Shown: positions 6,701-13,376 of the stretch, piece after piece | Numbering within the stretch: the first letter of the stretch is position 1 | How the letters are laid out: the number at the start of each line of letters is the position of its first letter | NCBI GenBank assembly: GCA_021163905.1 | Contig: JAGGTG010000130.1 | Span: forward strand, 1-18,585 | Length of the DNA stretch: 18,585 nt | DNA from: Candidatus Aerophobota bacterium | GTDB lineage: Bacteria > Aerophobota > Aerophobia > Aerophobales > B3-G15 | Direction of reading: 5' to 3' | Translations under genes and position numbers: made by a program | The notes under the pieces: model-generated | Told to the model about the DNA's origin: nothing | What the model saw: only the letters and a program-made list of their open reading frames with translations | The model's database searches: none

Positions 6701-8455
6701 CCCAAGTGGAAAATTTCCCTTCCATAAAGAACCAAGGTTTGGCCTGAAGTTAAGATTTAAATCTGCCTCCCACACCTTATGAGAGGCAGGTGATAAACCC
6801 AGAGGGGGGATCTTGTCGGCAGGAGAGGCGTTCTGGGAAAGAAAAGTTGAACCCAAAGAGAAAATTCTGCCAGGTTTATACTCAATCCTCCCCCCCATAA
6901 AAGTAGCCTGTCCTCCCATAATGGGCATCCACTCATACTCAACCCTTATTTTGGTATCAGAACCTATAAGATTAGGGTCTACGAAACTTAAATATCCAGA
7001 AGAATAATCAATTAAGTAATCCTTGTCTCTGGTAAGAAGTTTTCCATTTACATAAACCCTCTCACTTTCCGGAACTATATCAGGATGAAGAAGATAAACA
7101 CCAACACTATGGGTGTATCTGGTATAGATGGTATAACGATGAAGAGAATCAGGAGGATAAGCATCGGGAAAGGGCTTGTAATAAGTCTCAGCAGTTACAG
7201 GAGAGGTTGGCTTAACTACCTGAGCTATACCAAAGTCAAAATCCACATTAACCTTGTAATCAGGATACCTGTCAGGATTTTCCCAATCATACACGATATT
7301 GTCTGAAAGATCCTTGATTTGAAGAACAAAACCATCCTGACTTATCCTCTGCGAGCCAAGATAATAGTAATCCCAGAGTCTGTACTTATAGTACTTATCA
7401 TCAGGACCTTTCATTATCATTCTGTAACCTGATGCAGGATGACGGTTTCCATCAGCATCTTTATAGGCAAGGGCTATTACGTACTGCTCACCAATTGATT
7501 TGTTAAACTTTATAATCCCCTTTGAATAATCCACAGTATAGTCCTGCCCGGGATACTGAAGGTCAAAATAACCTGTATAGGTATCGGTGGCACCATTTAC
7601 AGGCTCCCCTATAACCGTCATATGAGTGGTAACCCCGCTTACGTTGTTTGTCCCGTTCTGGTCATCGATCCACACCTCAACAGTTCCCTGGGTATAGGAA
7701 AAAGGGCCAAAAAATTCTGGAGGGTATTTATCCATCTGATCAAAGAAAACTTTAAAGTAAGTCCTTTTTGTGTAGGCTGTATCGGGAATTTCCTTCTCCT
7801 CAGTGGTAGTTTTCCCTGTAAAGGTTTTTACCTCTGATATTCCCCTGGTTACAGAACCGATCCCTGTGAGGTAAAAATCTTTCCATTTTGCCTTTAACCT
7901 TGCCCCAAAAAGACTCTTATTGTAAGAGGTAAACTCTGTTTTGGGCAGGGCAAGTTTAATATCCCCCAGGGCAACTTCCTGAATTATATCATTTTTTCTC
8001 CCTCTATAAACAAGATTTATCTTCTGTTGCTCGCTTCGAGGAGCTGTATCATCGTAGTTTACATTGACGGTTATTCTATCTCCAATACTTCCCTTTGCAC
8101 TGAACTGGAGCTTTTGATTGATCTCAACCGTGGAGGACGGTTTTTCCTTTCTCGCCTGGGGACTTAGATAATCAAAATGGGTATACTTTATACCTATAAC
8201 TTTTTTACCTTTTATTTTCAGGTTGAAATTTTCGGACAAAAAGGAATTTTTTGATTTTCTCTTGGAACTGGAAAAAAATAAATCACTGAAAGAAGGATCC
8301 GTTATTTTTAATCTGAAATCCTGTAAAAAGGTGGGTGAGGATTTCCCCGATGAATCAGAAGATGAGATTAAATTGCTCCTGGATAAAACTGGAAATGATA
8401 AAAAAATGGATAGGAAAAATGTTACAAATAAAATAAAAAATACTACCTTTTTCAT
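3704..8455 (-). CDS. SprA-related outer-membrane beta-barrel protein (type IX secretion translocon family)
   Basis: This 1583-residue protein starts with a signal peptide (MKKVVFFILFVTFFLSIFLS) and ends in a beta-strand with terminal Phe, the mark of an outer-membrane barrel. The SprA-like core is clear at residues 111-205: GDRITVNVNYDDTA, then KINLVYRGRKNDIIQEVALGD, then KSLFGARLKAKWKDFYLTGIGS. A second SprA-like landmark follows: IPPLGLSPASHKVWEADLN, then GELSHSNINPN...MLEDF. Known SprA forms the giant OM pore of the Bacteroidota type IX secretion system. This copy is about two thirds of the usual length. Residues about 715-773 hold Asp-rich calcium-binding-like repeats (DVDGDGILDTEDVNGDGIL, DLDGDGILDT) inside a carbohydrate-binding-like beta region; another such region lies near 890-1010 and the rest to the C-terminus is strand-rich barrel. 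It has its own predicted promoter, and no other type IX gene is nearby. Homology is strong; transport function is inferred. Confidence 0.85.
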   Translation of the reverse strand: MKKVVFFILFVTFFLSIFLSFPVLSRSNLISSSDSSGKSSPTFLQDFRLKITDPSFSDLFFSSSKRKSKNSFLSENFNLKIKGKKVIGIKYTHFDYLSPQARKEKPSSTVEINQKLQFSAKGSIGDRITVNVNYDDTAPRSEQQKINLVYRGRKNDIIQEVALGDIKLALPKTEFTSYNKSLFGARLKAKWKDFYLTGIGSVTRGISEVKTFTGKTTTEEKEIPDTAYTKRTYFKVFFDQMDKYPPEFFGPFSYTQGTVEVWIDDQNGTNNVSGVTTHMTVIGEPVNGATDTYTGYFDLQYPGQDYTVDYSKGIIKFNKSIGEQYVIALAYKDADGNRHPASGYRMIMKGPDDKYYKYRLWDYYYLGSQRISQDGFVLQIKDLSDNIVYDWENPDRYPDYKVNVDFDFGIAQVVKPTSPVTAETYYKPFPDAYPPDSLHRYTIYTRYTHSVGVYLLHPDIVPESERVYVNGKLLTRDKDYLIDYSSGYLSFVDPNLIGSDTKIRVEYEWMPIMGGQATFMGGRIEYKPGRIFSLGSTFLSQNASPADKIPPLGLSPASHKVWEADLNLNFRPNLGSLWKGNFPLGILFTGELSHSNINPNTFGAGMLEDFSTSKVEDPLPLGKDSWRLGSQPPDVDFNLRDKVTISDERIKAEDVNPSWSSNEITVLKLTYDFTGTDNWDSVTCPISPVGKDYSHMKYLEVWVKGIPDDVKVYLDIGIVNEDVDGDGILDTEDVNGDGILNPGEDTGIMLGDRLIGKDNGKLDTEDLDGDGILDTTENFSTYLLSSEYKKEFSTGWCKYTIPLSDYISGSTSWDSVKNLVKDIRIWVKGSNWSGTIEFARITTFGDRWQKSNVEVKGVNNYDDPDFPNPFDSPEFRSYYERMYKSTKTSEGKWKKESALSLLPISGDTSGYIQQTFISARDFSNYRQINFWIYQSKGEGNFYLKFGQDVETNYYSYTTALSSVTCNQWVKIQIPFSQLEIEGSPSFSEIKQIRIGFDGVTTCTPIYIDDIYLTGVSEKNGWAQRYIVRTNFSRFLTLTTEYKKINPPFSVIGSSSTNNKLELKKWSARLSLFSFLPISYSRSDEFTSTLSTNGINLHPVETDKVSKISHSYQVAFYLPSWPRLVFKGSNVKSNYLSRQPLEKTSDDTYDLSLNYSLPLHFFLLPTNISSSLQLKKSGKQVQGVSKTLDTTRKGSINLPFRLARNMILTTSYSQSDTEQKIWGEGKMPKSRSKDLSLQSRISVFGLNPSAKFKGGYKEENFSSSNPYQRKISTYLEASYNLPFRPSSFFKRFPALFSNLTYYTSFNLKREGIFEDTTAHLDLASQFGLKRLSLPDGWEKLWLEKRSFSLKQRWHPFFFIDTTVGYSRQEEDKTEMGTPFVTEVENWPSAQFKFDLNKTPVLIDRLSRKLFSSSNLVLGYSRKKELKRGISTTYVYQPSLNWRGIFKKPESLYLTYSYKSSSQYERFAGQSSSSEEFSSTHKLKVDYSTYLPWGRRIPFLNRIINFKNRVTLSTTLNREFKYEKDSSGTLREDNEKWTLGTDISYRLRENVNMKLGISAAWYKDKVKAGEDYFSYGGSAQVEIVF

Positions 8456-8478
8456 ATCACCACAGCTTTTTTGCTACT

Positions 8479-8507
8479 ATAATACAGGATGTTTGAAAAA
8501 ATGGCAA
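8479..8507 (-). promoter_or_regulatory. predicted promoter of the SprA-like gene
   Basis: On the minus strand TTGCCA (8502-8507) and TATTAT (8479-8484) are separated by 17 nt. The start codon at 8455 is about 24 nt past the -10 box, leaving a short leader with a weak GGTG ribosome-binding site. The promoter lies between the gene and the 9-mer repeat array. Confidence 0.55.
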
Positions 8508-8522
8508 TAGAAGTTTTGGCTC

Positions 8523-8606
8523 GTCTGTTTCGTCTATTTCGTCTGTCTCGTCTATTTCGTCCATTTCGTCTATCTCGTCTATTTCGTCTATTGGGTCATT
8601 GGGTCT
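8523..8606. repeat. 9-mer tandem array (GTCTATTTC type)
   Basis: Eight consecutive 9-nt units, GTCTGTTTC, GTCTATTTC, GTCTGTCTC, GTCTATTTC, GTCCATTTC, GTCTATCTC, GTCTATTTC and GTCTATTGG, are followed by GTCATTGG and GTCT. The last part contains a 16-nt string (8586-8601) identical to 3590-3605 in the array on the other side of the SprA-like gene. A minus-strand open frame of Asp-Glu-Ile repeats through here is a by-product of the 9-nt period, not a gene. Confidence 0.9.
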
Positions 8607-8614
8607 AAAGTAAC

Positions 8615-8642
8615 GTTGAACGTAGAACCTCGAACATAGAAC
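8615..8642. repeat. heptamer tandem repeat NNNGAAC x4
   Basis: Four heptamers in a row, GTTGAAC, GTAGAAC, CTCGAAC and ATAGAAC, lie just beyond the 9-mer array. The following stretch to about 8695 contains loosely repeated ACCGAC/GACAAACC words. The intergenic DNA from 8643 to 8724 holds no gene I can support. Confidence 0.7.
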
Positions 8643-8724
8643 GCATTTACACATCCACACATTAACTGACAAACCGACTCAACCGACAAACCAATTGATA
8701 GTGTTAGATTTTCTCCTGCTTGGC

Positions 8725-9192
8725 TTAAGGTCCCTTTATAATCTCAAGGGCATGCGGAATAGCCGGCAGAATAAGTTCCAGACTTTCCCTAACTGCCTTA
8801 GGACTTCCGGGAAGATTGATAACCAGACTTTTTTTTCTAACACCGGCTATAGCCCTGGAAAGAAGAGCATGAGGAGTTTTTTCAAATCCCTTAACTCTTA
8901 TTATCTCTCCAAAACCGGGAAGAGTTTTCTCTATCACATCTTCTGTAGCCTCTGGAGTTACATCACGGGAAGAAAGTCCTGTTCCCCCTGTAGTTAAAAC
9001 TAAATCCACCTTTGCCTCATCGATTAACTCTCTGATAGTCCGGGAGATAATAAGCCTATCATCAGGAACTATTCTATAATCTACTACCTCACCTAAATTG
9101 CTAACCATCTTTTTTGTAAGGGGACCGCTTAAATCTTCCCTTTGCTTTTTAAATGACCTATCACTTACCGTAATTATTCCTATTTTCATCAT
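8725..9192 (-). CDS. mogA: molybdopterin adenylyltransferase (MogA/MoaB family)
   Basis: This 155-residue cytosolic enzyme activates molybdopterin by adenylylation so that MoeA can insert the metal. The family motifs are present: ITVSDR near the N-terminus, TTGGTGLSSRDVTPEA (residues 67-82) and INLPGSPKAV (125-134). The length matches single-domain MogA/MoaB proteins; the two names cannot be separated safely by eye. The frame opens with two Met codons; the second (9189) is better spaced from the GGTGG ribosome-binding site. Its start overlaps the end of the MOSC gene by about 30 nt, so the two are translated from one mRNA and probably coupled. It is the last gene of the cofactor operon. Confidence 0.92.
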   Translation of the reverse strand: MMKIGIITVSDRSFKKQREDLSGPLTKKMVSNLGEVVDYRIVPDDRLIISRTIRELIDEAKVDLVLTTGGTGLSSRDVTPEATEDVIEKTLPGFGEIIRVKGFEKTPHALLSRAIAGVRKKSLVINLPGSPKAVRESLELILPAIPHALEIIKGP

Positions 9193-9631
9193 TTACCACC
9201 TTTATTTTATCACCTATGCGAATTTCTCCTCCTTCCAGTACTTCAGCAAAGATACCTTCCTCTGGCATTAAACATTTTCCTATCTCCTTATAAATTGCGC
9301 AATCTCTATGGCATTTTTTTCCTATCTGGGTCACCTTTATCAGTACATCACTGCCCAGTTTGATGCAATCTCCTATTTTTAGACAAGAAAGATCAATGTC
9401 AACTGTAATATTTTCAGCAAAGTCTCCTGGGTGAAACTCTCGAGAAATTTTTCTGCTAATAGTAAATTTTTTTACACTCTCCCAGCTTAAAAGGCTTACC
9501 TGACGATGCCATTTCCCGGCATGAGCATCTCCTAAAATACCATATTGCCTCCTGAGATAAGCCCTCTCTACCGGTTTCTTAGAAGTACCCTTTTCCCTGC
9601 TGATATTAATGGAAATTATTCTTCCCTCCAT
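9161..9631 (-). CDS. MOSC-domain protein (molybdenum cofactor-associated)
   Basis: This 156-residue single-domain MOSC protein shows GDAHAGKWHRQVSLLS (34-49), GDFAENITV (69-77), and IGKKCHRDCAIYKEIGKC with MPEEGIFAEVL after it. C107, C111 and C120 are present; MOSC proteins such as those of the Moco sulfurase and YiiM/MARC families use a conserved Cys region for cofactor or sulfur handling. The gene overlaps moaC by 26 nt at its start and mogA by 32 nt at its end. In other bacteria MOSC is sometimes fused to MoaB/MogA, which agrees with this order. The exact reaction is not known; binding or modifying the pterin cofactor is the likely role. Confidence 0.88.
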   Translation of the reverse strand: MEGRIISINISREKGTSKKPVERAYLRRQYGILGDAHAGKWHRQVSLLSWESVKKFTISRKISREFHPGDFAENITVDIDLSCLKIGDCIKLGSDVLIKVTQIGKKCHRDCAIYKEIGKCLMPEEGIFAEVLEGGEIRIGDKIKVVNDENRNNYGK

Positions 9632-10088
9632 TTTTCTCTTTAACCTCTTTTCTTATAAAATTACCGCTTTTCCCTCCTCTTTTTTCTATCAACCGCATAT
9701 TGGAAAGCAAAATATCCCTATCCACTGCTTTACACATATCGTAGATGGTAAGTCCAGCTACGGCAAGGCCAGTTAGAGCTTCCATTTCTACACCTGTTCT
9801 ATCAGCAGCTTTTACTCTCACCTCAATCTCAATTTTATCCTCTTTTAATTTAAAATTAATACTTGCTCCTGTGATACGTACAGGATGACACATGGGGATA
9901 AGATAAGGTGTTTTCTTAACAGCCATAATACCTGCAACCTGAGCACAGCTAAGTACATCTCCCTTGGGTATTTTTCCCTCTCTAATTAACCTTACCGTAT
10001 CAGGAGATAAAATAACCTCTCCTCTTGCTATAGCCTCCCTTTTTGTTATAGATTTTTCTGTTATCTCGATCATTCTTATATCACTCAA
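9606..10088 (-). CDS. moaC: cyclic pyranopterin monophosphate synthase MoaC
   Basis: This 160-residue enzyme turns the MoaA product into cyclic pyranopterin monophosphate, step one of molybdopterin synthesis. It shows CAQVAGIMAVKKTPYLIPMCHPV (48-70), VKAADRTGVEMEALTGLAVAGLTIYDMCKAVD (92-123) and IEKRGGKSG (134-142). The catalytic-type His, Glu, Asp and Lys residues of these motifs are all present. The start is TTG (10086-10088), one nucleotide after the moaA stop. Its ribosome-binding site GGAGG (10094-10098) is part of the codons for the Gly-Gly end of MoaA. The C-terminal Lys/Asn-rich tail is encoded in the overlap with the MOSC gene. Confidence 0.95.
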   Translation of the reverse strand: MSDIRMIEITEKSITKREAIARGEVILSPDTVRLIREGKIPKGDVLSCAQVAGIMAVKKTPYLIPMCHPVRITGASINFKLKEDKIEIEVRVKAADRTGVEMEALTGLAVAGLTIYDMCKAVDRDILLSNMRLIEKRGGKSGNFIRKEVKEKNGGKNNFH

Positions 10089-10089
10089 G

Positions 10090-11052
10090 TTAACCTCCTA
10101 TTTGAAACATAAACTTACCTGCCCTCTTAAAATCAAATCCGGTAAATTTTTTTTCTCTTTTGACTTTAAAATCAACAGCTTCCCTAAAAAGTTCTCCAAT
10201 ATTCTTTTCTCTGTTTCTTTTACTTCTAAGGGCATTTTTTACATCAACTTCAAAATCTGAAATTAAACATGGTCTAAGTTTACCATCACAGGTAAGACGT
10301 AAGCGATTACACTCCTTGCAAAAAGGATGGCTTATAAAACTTATAAAACCAACAGGGATATTGCTTTCTCTTGTAACGAAGTACCTTGCAGGTCCATTGC
10401 CAATAAAGGGTACCGGTTTAAGTTTCCCCCACCTTTTCTCAATTATATTTCTCACAATCTCATTTGAAACATACCATTTTCTATTTCCCATCCCATTTAT
10501 AGGCATATATTCTATAAAACGAACTATAAGATAATTTTTTTGGGAAAACTCCACAAGATCAAGGATCTCATCATCGTTTATTCCACCAAGTACCACCGTA
10601 TTAATCTTCACAGGATTTAACCCTGCTTCCGTGGCAATCCTTATACCCCTCAAAACCCTGGATAATCCATTATATCCTGTAATTTGAGTAAATTTTTTTT
10701 CATTCAAACTATCCAGGCTTACATTTATCCGGGAAAGACCCGCTTTTTTTAAACCAGAGGCAAACTCCTCCAGTTTTGCTCCATTGGTGGTCATACTGAT
10801 CTCTTTTATCTCCTCTATTTTGGAAATCATATTAATTAGTTCTATTACACCTTTTCTTATTAAAGGCTCCCCTCCTGTTAATCTTATCTTTCTTATTCCA
10901 AATTTTACCACTAATCTGATAAAATCAACTATTTCTTCAAAACTTAAAAGATCAGCTCTATTTAAAATTTTTATCCTCTTATAAGGTCGACAGTAAATAC
11001 AGTTAAAATTACATCTATCCGTCAAGGATATTCTAAGATAATCAACTTTCAT
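10090..11052 (-). CDS. moaA: GTP 3',8-cyclase MoaA (radical SAM)
   Basis: This 320-residue enzyme converts GTP to the cyclised intermediate used by MoaC. The N-terminal radical-SAM cluster motif C-x3-C-x2-C is at C14, C18 and C21 (CNFNCIYC), followed by LTGGEPLIRKG. The second 4Fe-4S site is at C245, C248 and C262 (CKECNRLRLTC...RPC). The protein ends in the Gly-Gly pair that MoaA needs for activity. Length and motif order are normal. The ATG has a GGAG ribosome-binding site 5 nt upstream and lies 10 nt after the moeA stop. Oxygen-sensitive chemistry fits an anaerobic host. Confidence 0.96.
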   Translation of the reverse strand: MKVDYLRISLTDRCNFNCIYCRPYKRIKILNRADLLSFEEIVDFIRLVVKFGIRKIRLTGGEPLIRKGVIELINMISKIEEIKEISMTTNGAKLEEFASGLKKAGLSRINVSLDSLNEKKFTQITGYNGLSRVLRGIRIATEAGLNPVKINTVVLGGINDDEILDLVEFSQKNYLIVRFIEYMPINGMGNRKWYVSNEIVRNIIEKRWGKLKPVPFIGNGPARYFVTRESNIPVGFISFISHPFCKECNRLRLTCDGKLRPCLISDFEVDVKNALRSKRNREKNIGELFREAVDFKVKREKKFTGFDFKRAGKFMFQIGG

Positions 11053-11062
11053 CTAAACTCCT

Positions 11063-12268
11063 TTAATCCAGAATCTCCACCAGAACTTCCTCACCATTTT
11101 TAACTTTTCTAACATCAGTTGATAAAACTACAACAGCATTGGCCCACACCATCGACTTTAGTACCCCGGATTTCTGCGAAGGAGCAGGAATAGCCAAACA
11201 CCTACCGTTTTCCTCAATCAATCTTACCCTTATAAAATTTTTTCTACCAGAGCTGTTTTTAATCTCTCCCTTTAAAACTGCCCTTATCTTAATTCTTTTA
11301 TACCCCTCTCGTCCAAGCATTTTAAAAATAGCCGGTTTTACCAGATTTTCAAAATTCATCATTGAGGAAACAGGATACCCGGGAAGTCCAAATACAAGCG
11401 TTCTTTCCTTGATACCAAAAAATGTAGGCTTTCCCGGTTTAACAGCTACTTTCCAGAAAAGTGGTTTTACCCCGGCTTCCATTAAAACTTCCTTTACCAG
11501 ATCATACTTACCCTCAGATACCCCTCCTGACAAAAGAAGAATATTAGAGGAAAGCCCCATTTTAACTTTATGTAAAAGTTCATCTTTATCATCGGGAACA
11601 ATACCAATTCTCTCAGGATCTGCACCGCATTTTAACACCTGAGAAAAAAGGGAAAAACTATTACTATCGTAAATTTTACCTTTTTCAAGAGTTTTTCCCG
11701 GTTCAATTAACTCATCTCCTGTTGATATAATAGCTACCTTAGGCTTTCTGGTTACATAAACTTCTGTTTTTCCTAAAGCAGCAAGCATTCCAACCTCCTG
11801 TGGTCTAATTAAAGTTCCGCGAGGAAGAACCAGCTCACCTTTTTTTACATCCTCACCGGAAAAACTCACATTTTCTCCCCTTTTTACTGAACGAAATACC
11901 ATTACTTTATCTCCCCTTGCCTCAGTGTACTCTACCATTACCACTGCATCAGCCCCCTCTGGTAAAACAGCTCCTGTCATAATCCTAATTGCCTTACCTG
12001 AACTGATAGCTGATTTTACTTTAAATCCAGCTGGAACCTCGTCTATCACCTTTAGAGTAACAGGGCGATCCGAACAGGCATGAACTGTGTCTTTGGCAAC
12101 TACTGCATATCCATCCATAGCTGCCCTGTTAAACCCAGGAATATCAAAATCACTGTAGATATTCTCGGATAAAACCCTTCCCAGAGAAGAAAGTAATTTT
12201 ACCCTTTCGGAGGATAAAACACTCACCTGTTTCAATACAATCTCAAGAGCATCTTCCATGCTAATCAT
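11063..12268 (-). CDS. moeA: molybdopterin molybdenumtransferase MoeA
   Basis: MoeA inserts molybdate or tungstate into adenylylated molybdopterin made by MogA. In the 401-residue protein counted from ATG at 12268, NRAAMDGYA (47-55), ISTGDE (181-186), SGGVSEGKYD (247-256), KPGKP (277-281) and GLPGYP (294-299) are in the family order, ending in the small beta-barrel C-terminal domain. A longer frame begins with GTG at 12280, but the AGGTGAGG ribosome-binding site overlaps that GTG and lies 6 nt before the ATG, so I prefer the ATG. It is separated from wtpC by about 55 nt that contain a fragment of the repeat found beside the SprA-like gene. A second MoeA specific for tungsten is common in anaerobes; metal preference cannot be read here. 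Confidence 0.95.
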   Translation of the reverse strand: MISMEDALEIVLKQVSVLSSERVKLLSSLGRVLSENIYSDFDIPGFNRAAMDGYAVVAKDTVHACSDRPVTLKVIDEVPAGFKVKSAISSGKAIRIMTGAVLPEGADAVVMVEYTEARGDKVMVFRSVKRGENVSFSGEDVKKGELVLPRGTLIRPQEVGMLAALGKTEVYVTRKPKVAIISTGDELIEPGKTLEKGKIYDSNSFSLFSQVLKCGADPERIGIVPDDKDELLHKVKMGLSSNILLLSGGVSEGKYDLVKEVLMEAGVKPLFWKVAVKPGKPTFFGIKERTLVFGLPGYPVSSMMNFENLVKPAIFKMLGREGYKRIKIRAVLKGEIKNSSGRKNFIRVRLIEENGRCLAIPAPSQKSGVLKSMVWANAVVVLSTDVRKVKNGEEVLVEILD

Positions 12269-12280
12269 TTTTAACCTCAC

Positions 12281-12306
12281 CTGTTTGGTCTATTTCGTTT
12301 ATCCGG
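12281..12306. repeat. isolated repeat fragment resembling the 9-mer array
   Basis: The stretch contains GTCTATTTCGT (12288-12298), an 11-nt match to the 9-mer array at 8523-8606, flanked by related CTGTTTG and CGTTTATCC. It occupies the only loose gap inside the cofactor operon, between wtpC and moeA. It could be a decayed array or a chance match. Confidence 0.4.
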
Positions 12307-12323
12307 TTAATTAACCCTGTATC

Positions 12324-13376
12324 TTAAAACAAGTGCACTGCCGATGCCTTAAATGTAAGATAAACACTATCCCCTTCCCTTATACTCATCTGCTCAAAAG
12401 AGGCTTTTGTAATCATAGCTGTTAGTTCATTACCCACATCTACCTTAAGATAAATTATAGCTCCCCTATTTGTAATTTCAGTAACCTTGCCCAAATAACA
12501 ATTTCGGGCACTGGATTGCAGGGGTATTTTTGAAACAATTATATCTTCAGGCCTTATTACAAAGTACACCTTTTTCCCATTTTCTGTAGTATTCTCGGCA
12601 AATTCAACTTTTATCTTCCCCGTATCAATATACCTGTGGTTATTACTGCCAGTTAAATAGCCACAAAGTATATTACGTGCTTCCACAAAATTAGCTACAA
12701 AGCGGGAACGAGGTCTTTGAAAGATCTCTTCAACATCTCCTACCTGCTCTATTTTACCTTCATTTATCACTGCAACACGACTGGCCATAAAAAGAATATC
12801 TGTAAAATCGTGGGTCACCATCAGGAAAGTAGAACCTGTTTCCTGATGAAGCTTTTTCAATTGTCCACGAATCTCTTCCTTAAAGATCGGATCCAGAGAA
12901 CTTAAAGGCTCATCCAGAAGTAAAACAGACGGATTGATCATCAAAGCTCTGGCCAGGGCTACTCTTTGCATCTCACCTCCACTTAAATTTACTGGAAAAC
13001 GGCCGATAAGTGGACGGAGTTTTAATTGATCAAGTAACCAGTTTAACTTTTTTTCAGCCTGGATTTTATCAATTTTATGAAAATGCAGCCCGTACTTGAT
13101 ATTTTCCAGAACAGTCAGGTGAGGAAATAAGGCAAGATCCTGATAAACAATACTGACACCTCTATCCTCCGGAGGCAGGTTGGTAACATCGATACCGTTA
13201 ATATAGATTTTTCCCCTTTCAACAGGAACAAGACCGGCAATAGCTTCTAAAAGAAGTGTTTTACCTGACCCTGTAGGACCCAGGAGGACAAAAAAATCTC
13301 CCCTATTAATGGATAAATTGATATTTTTAAGGCAAAAATCAGGAAAATCAACACAAAGACCTTTGATTTTTATCAT
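12324..13376 (-). CDS. wtpC: tungstate/molybdate ABC transporter ATPase (WtpC/ModC type)
   Basis: This 350-residue ATPase powers oxyanion import through WtpB. Counted from ATG at 13376, the Walker A GPTGSGKT is at 33-40, the Q-loop Gln at 79, the LSGGEMQR signature at 131-138, Walker B LLLDEP at 152-157 and the switch His at 189. Residues about 288-350 form a C-terminal Mop/TOBE-like domain ending FKASAVHLF, typical of ModC/WtpC and possibly an oxyanion sensor. A longer frame reaching 13442 would add 22 hydrophobic residues that only read through the permease 3' end out of phase. The ATG overlaps the permease stop as ATGA, so I place the start there. Coupled translation with wtpB is likely. 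Confidence 0.93.
   Translation of the reverse strand: MIKIKGLCVDFPDFCLKNINLSINRGDFFVLLGPTGSGKTLLLEAIAGLVPVERGKIYINGIDVTNLPPEDRGVSIVYQDLALFPHLTVLENIKYGLHFHKIDKIQAEKKLNWLLDQLKLRPLIGRFPVNLSGGEMQRVALARALMINPSVLLLDEPLSSLDPIFKEEIRGQLKKLHQETGSTFLMVTHDFTDILFMASRVAVINEGKIEQVGDVEEIFQRPRSRFVANFVEARNILCGYLTGSNNHRYIDTGKIKVEFAENTTENGKKVYFVIRPEDIIVSKIPLQSSARNCYLGKVTEITNRGAIIYLKVDVGNELTAMITKASFEQMSIREGDSVYLTFKASAVHLF

Noticed and set aside
8457..8672. Minus-strand frame of Asp-Glu-Ile/Thr repeats as a gene
   Set aside because: It is the translation of the 9-mer array; no ribosome-binding site and no family.
12305..12316. Palindrome GGTTAATTAACC as an operator
   Set aside because: A short AT-rich palindrome in an operon gap; no promoter next to it and likely by chance.
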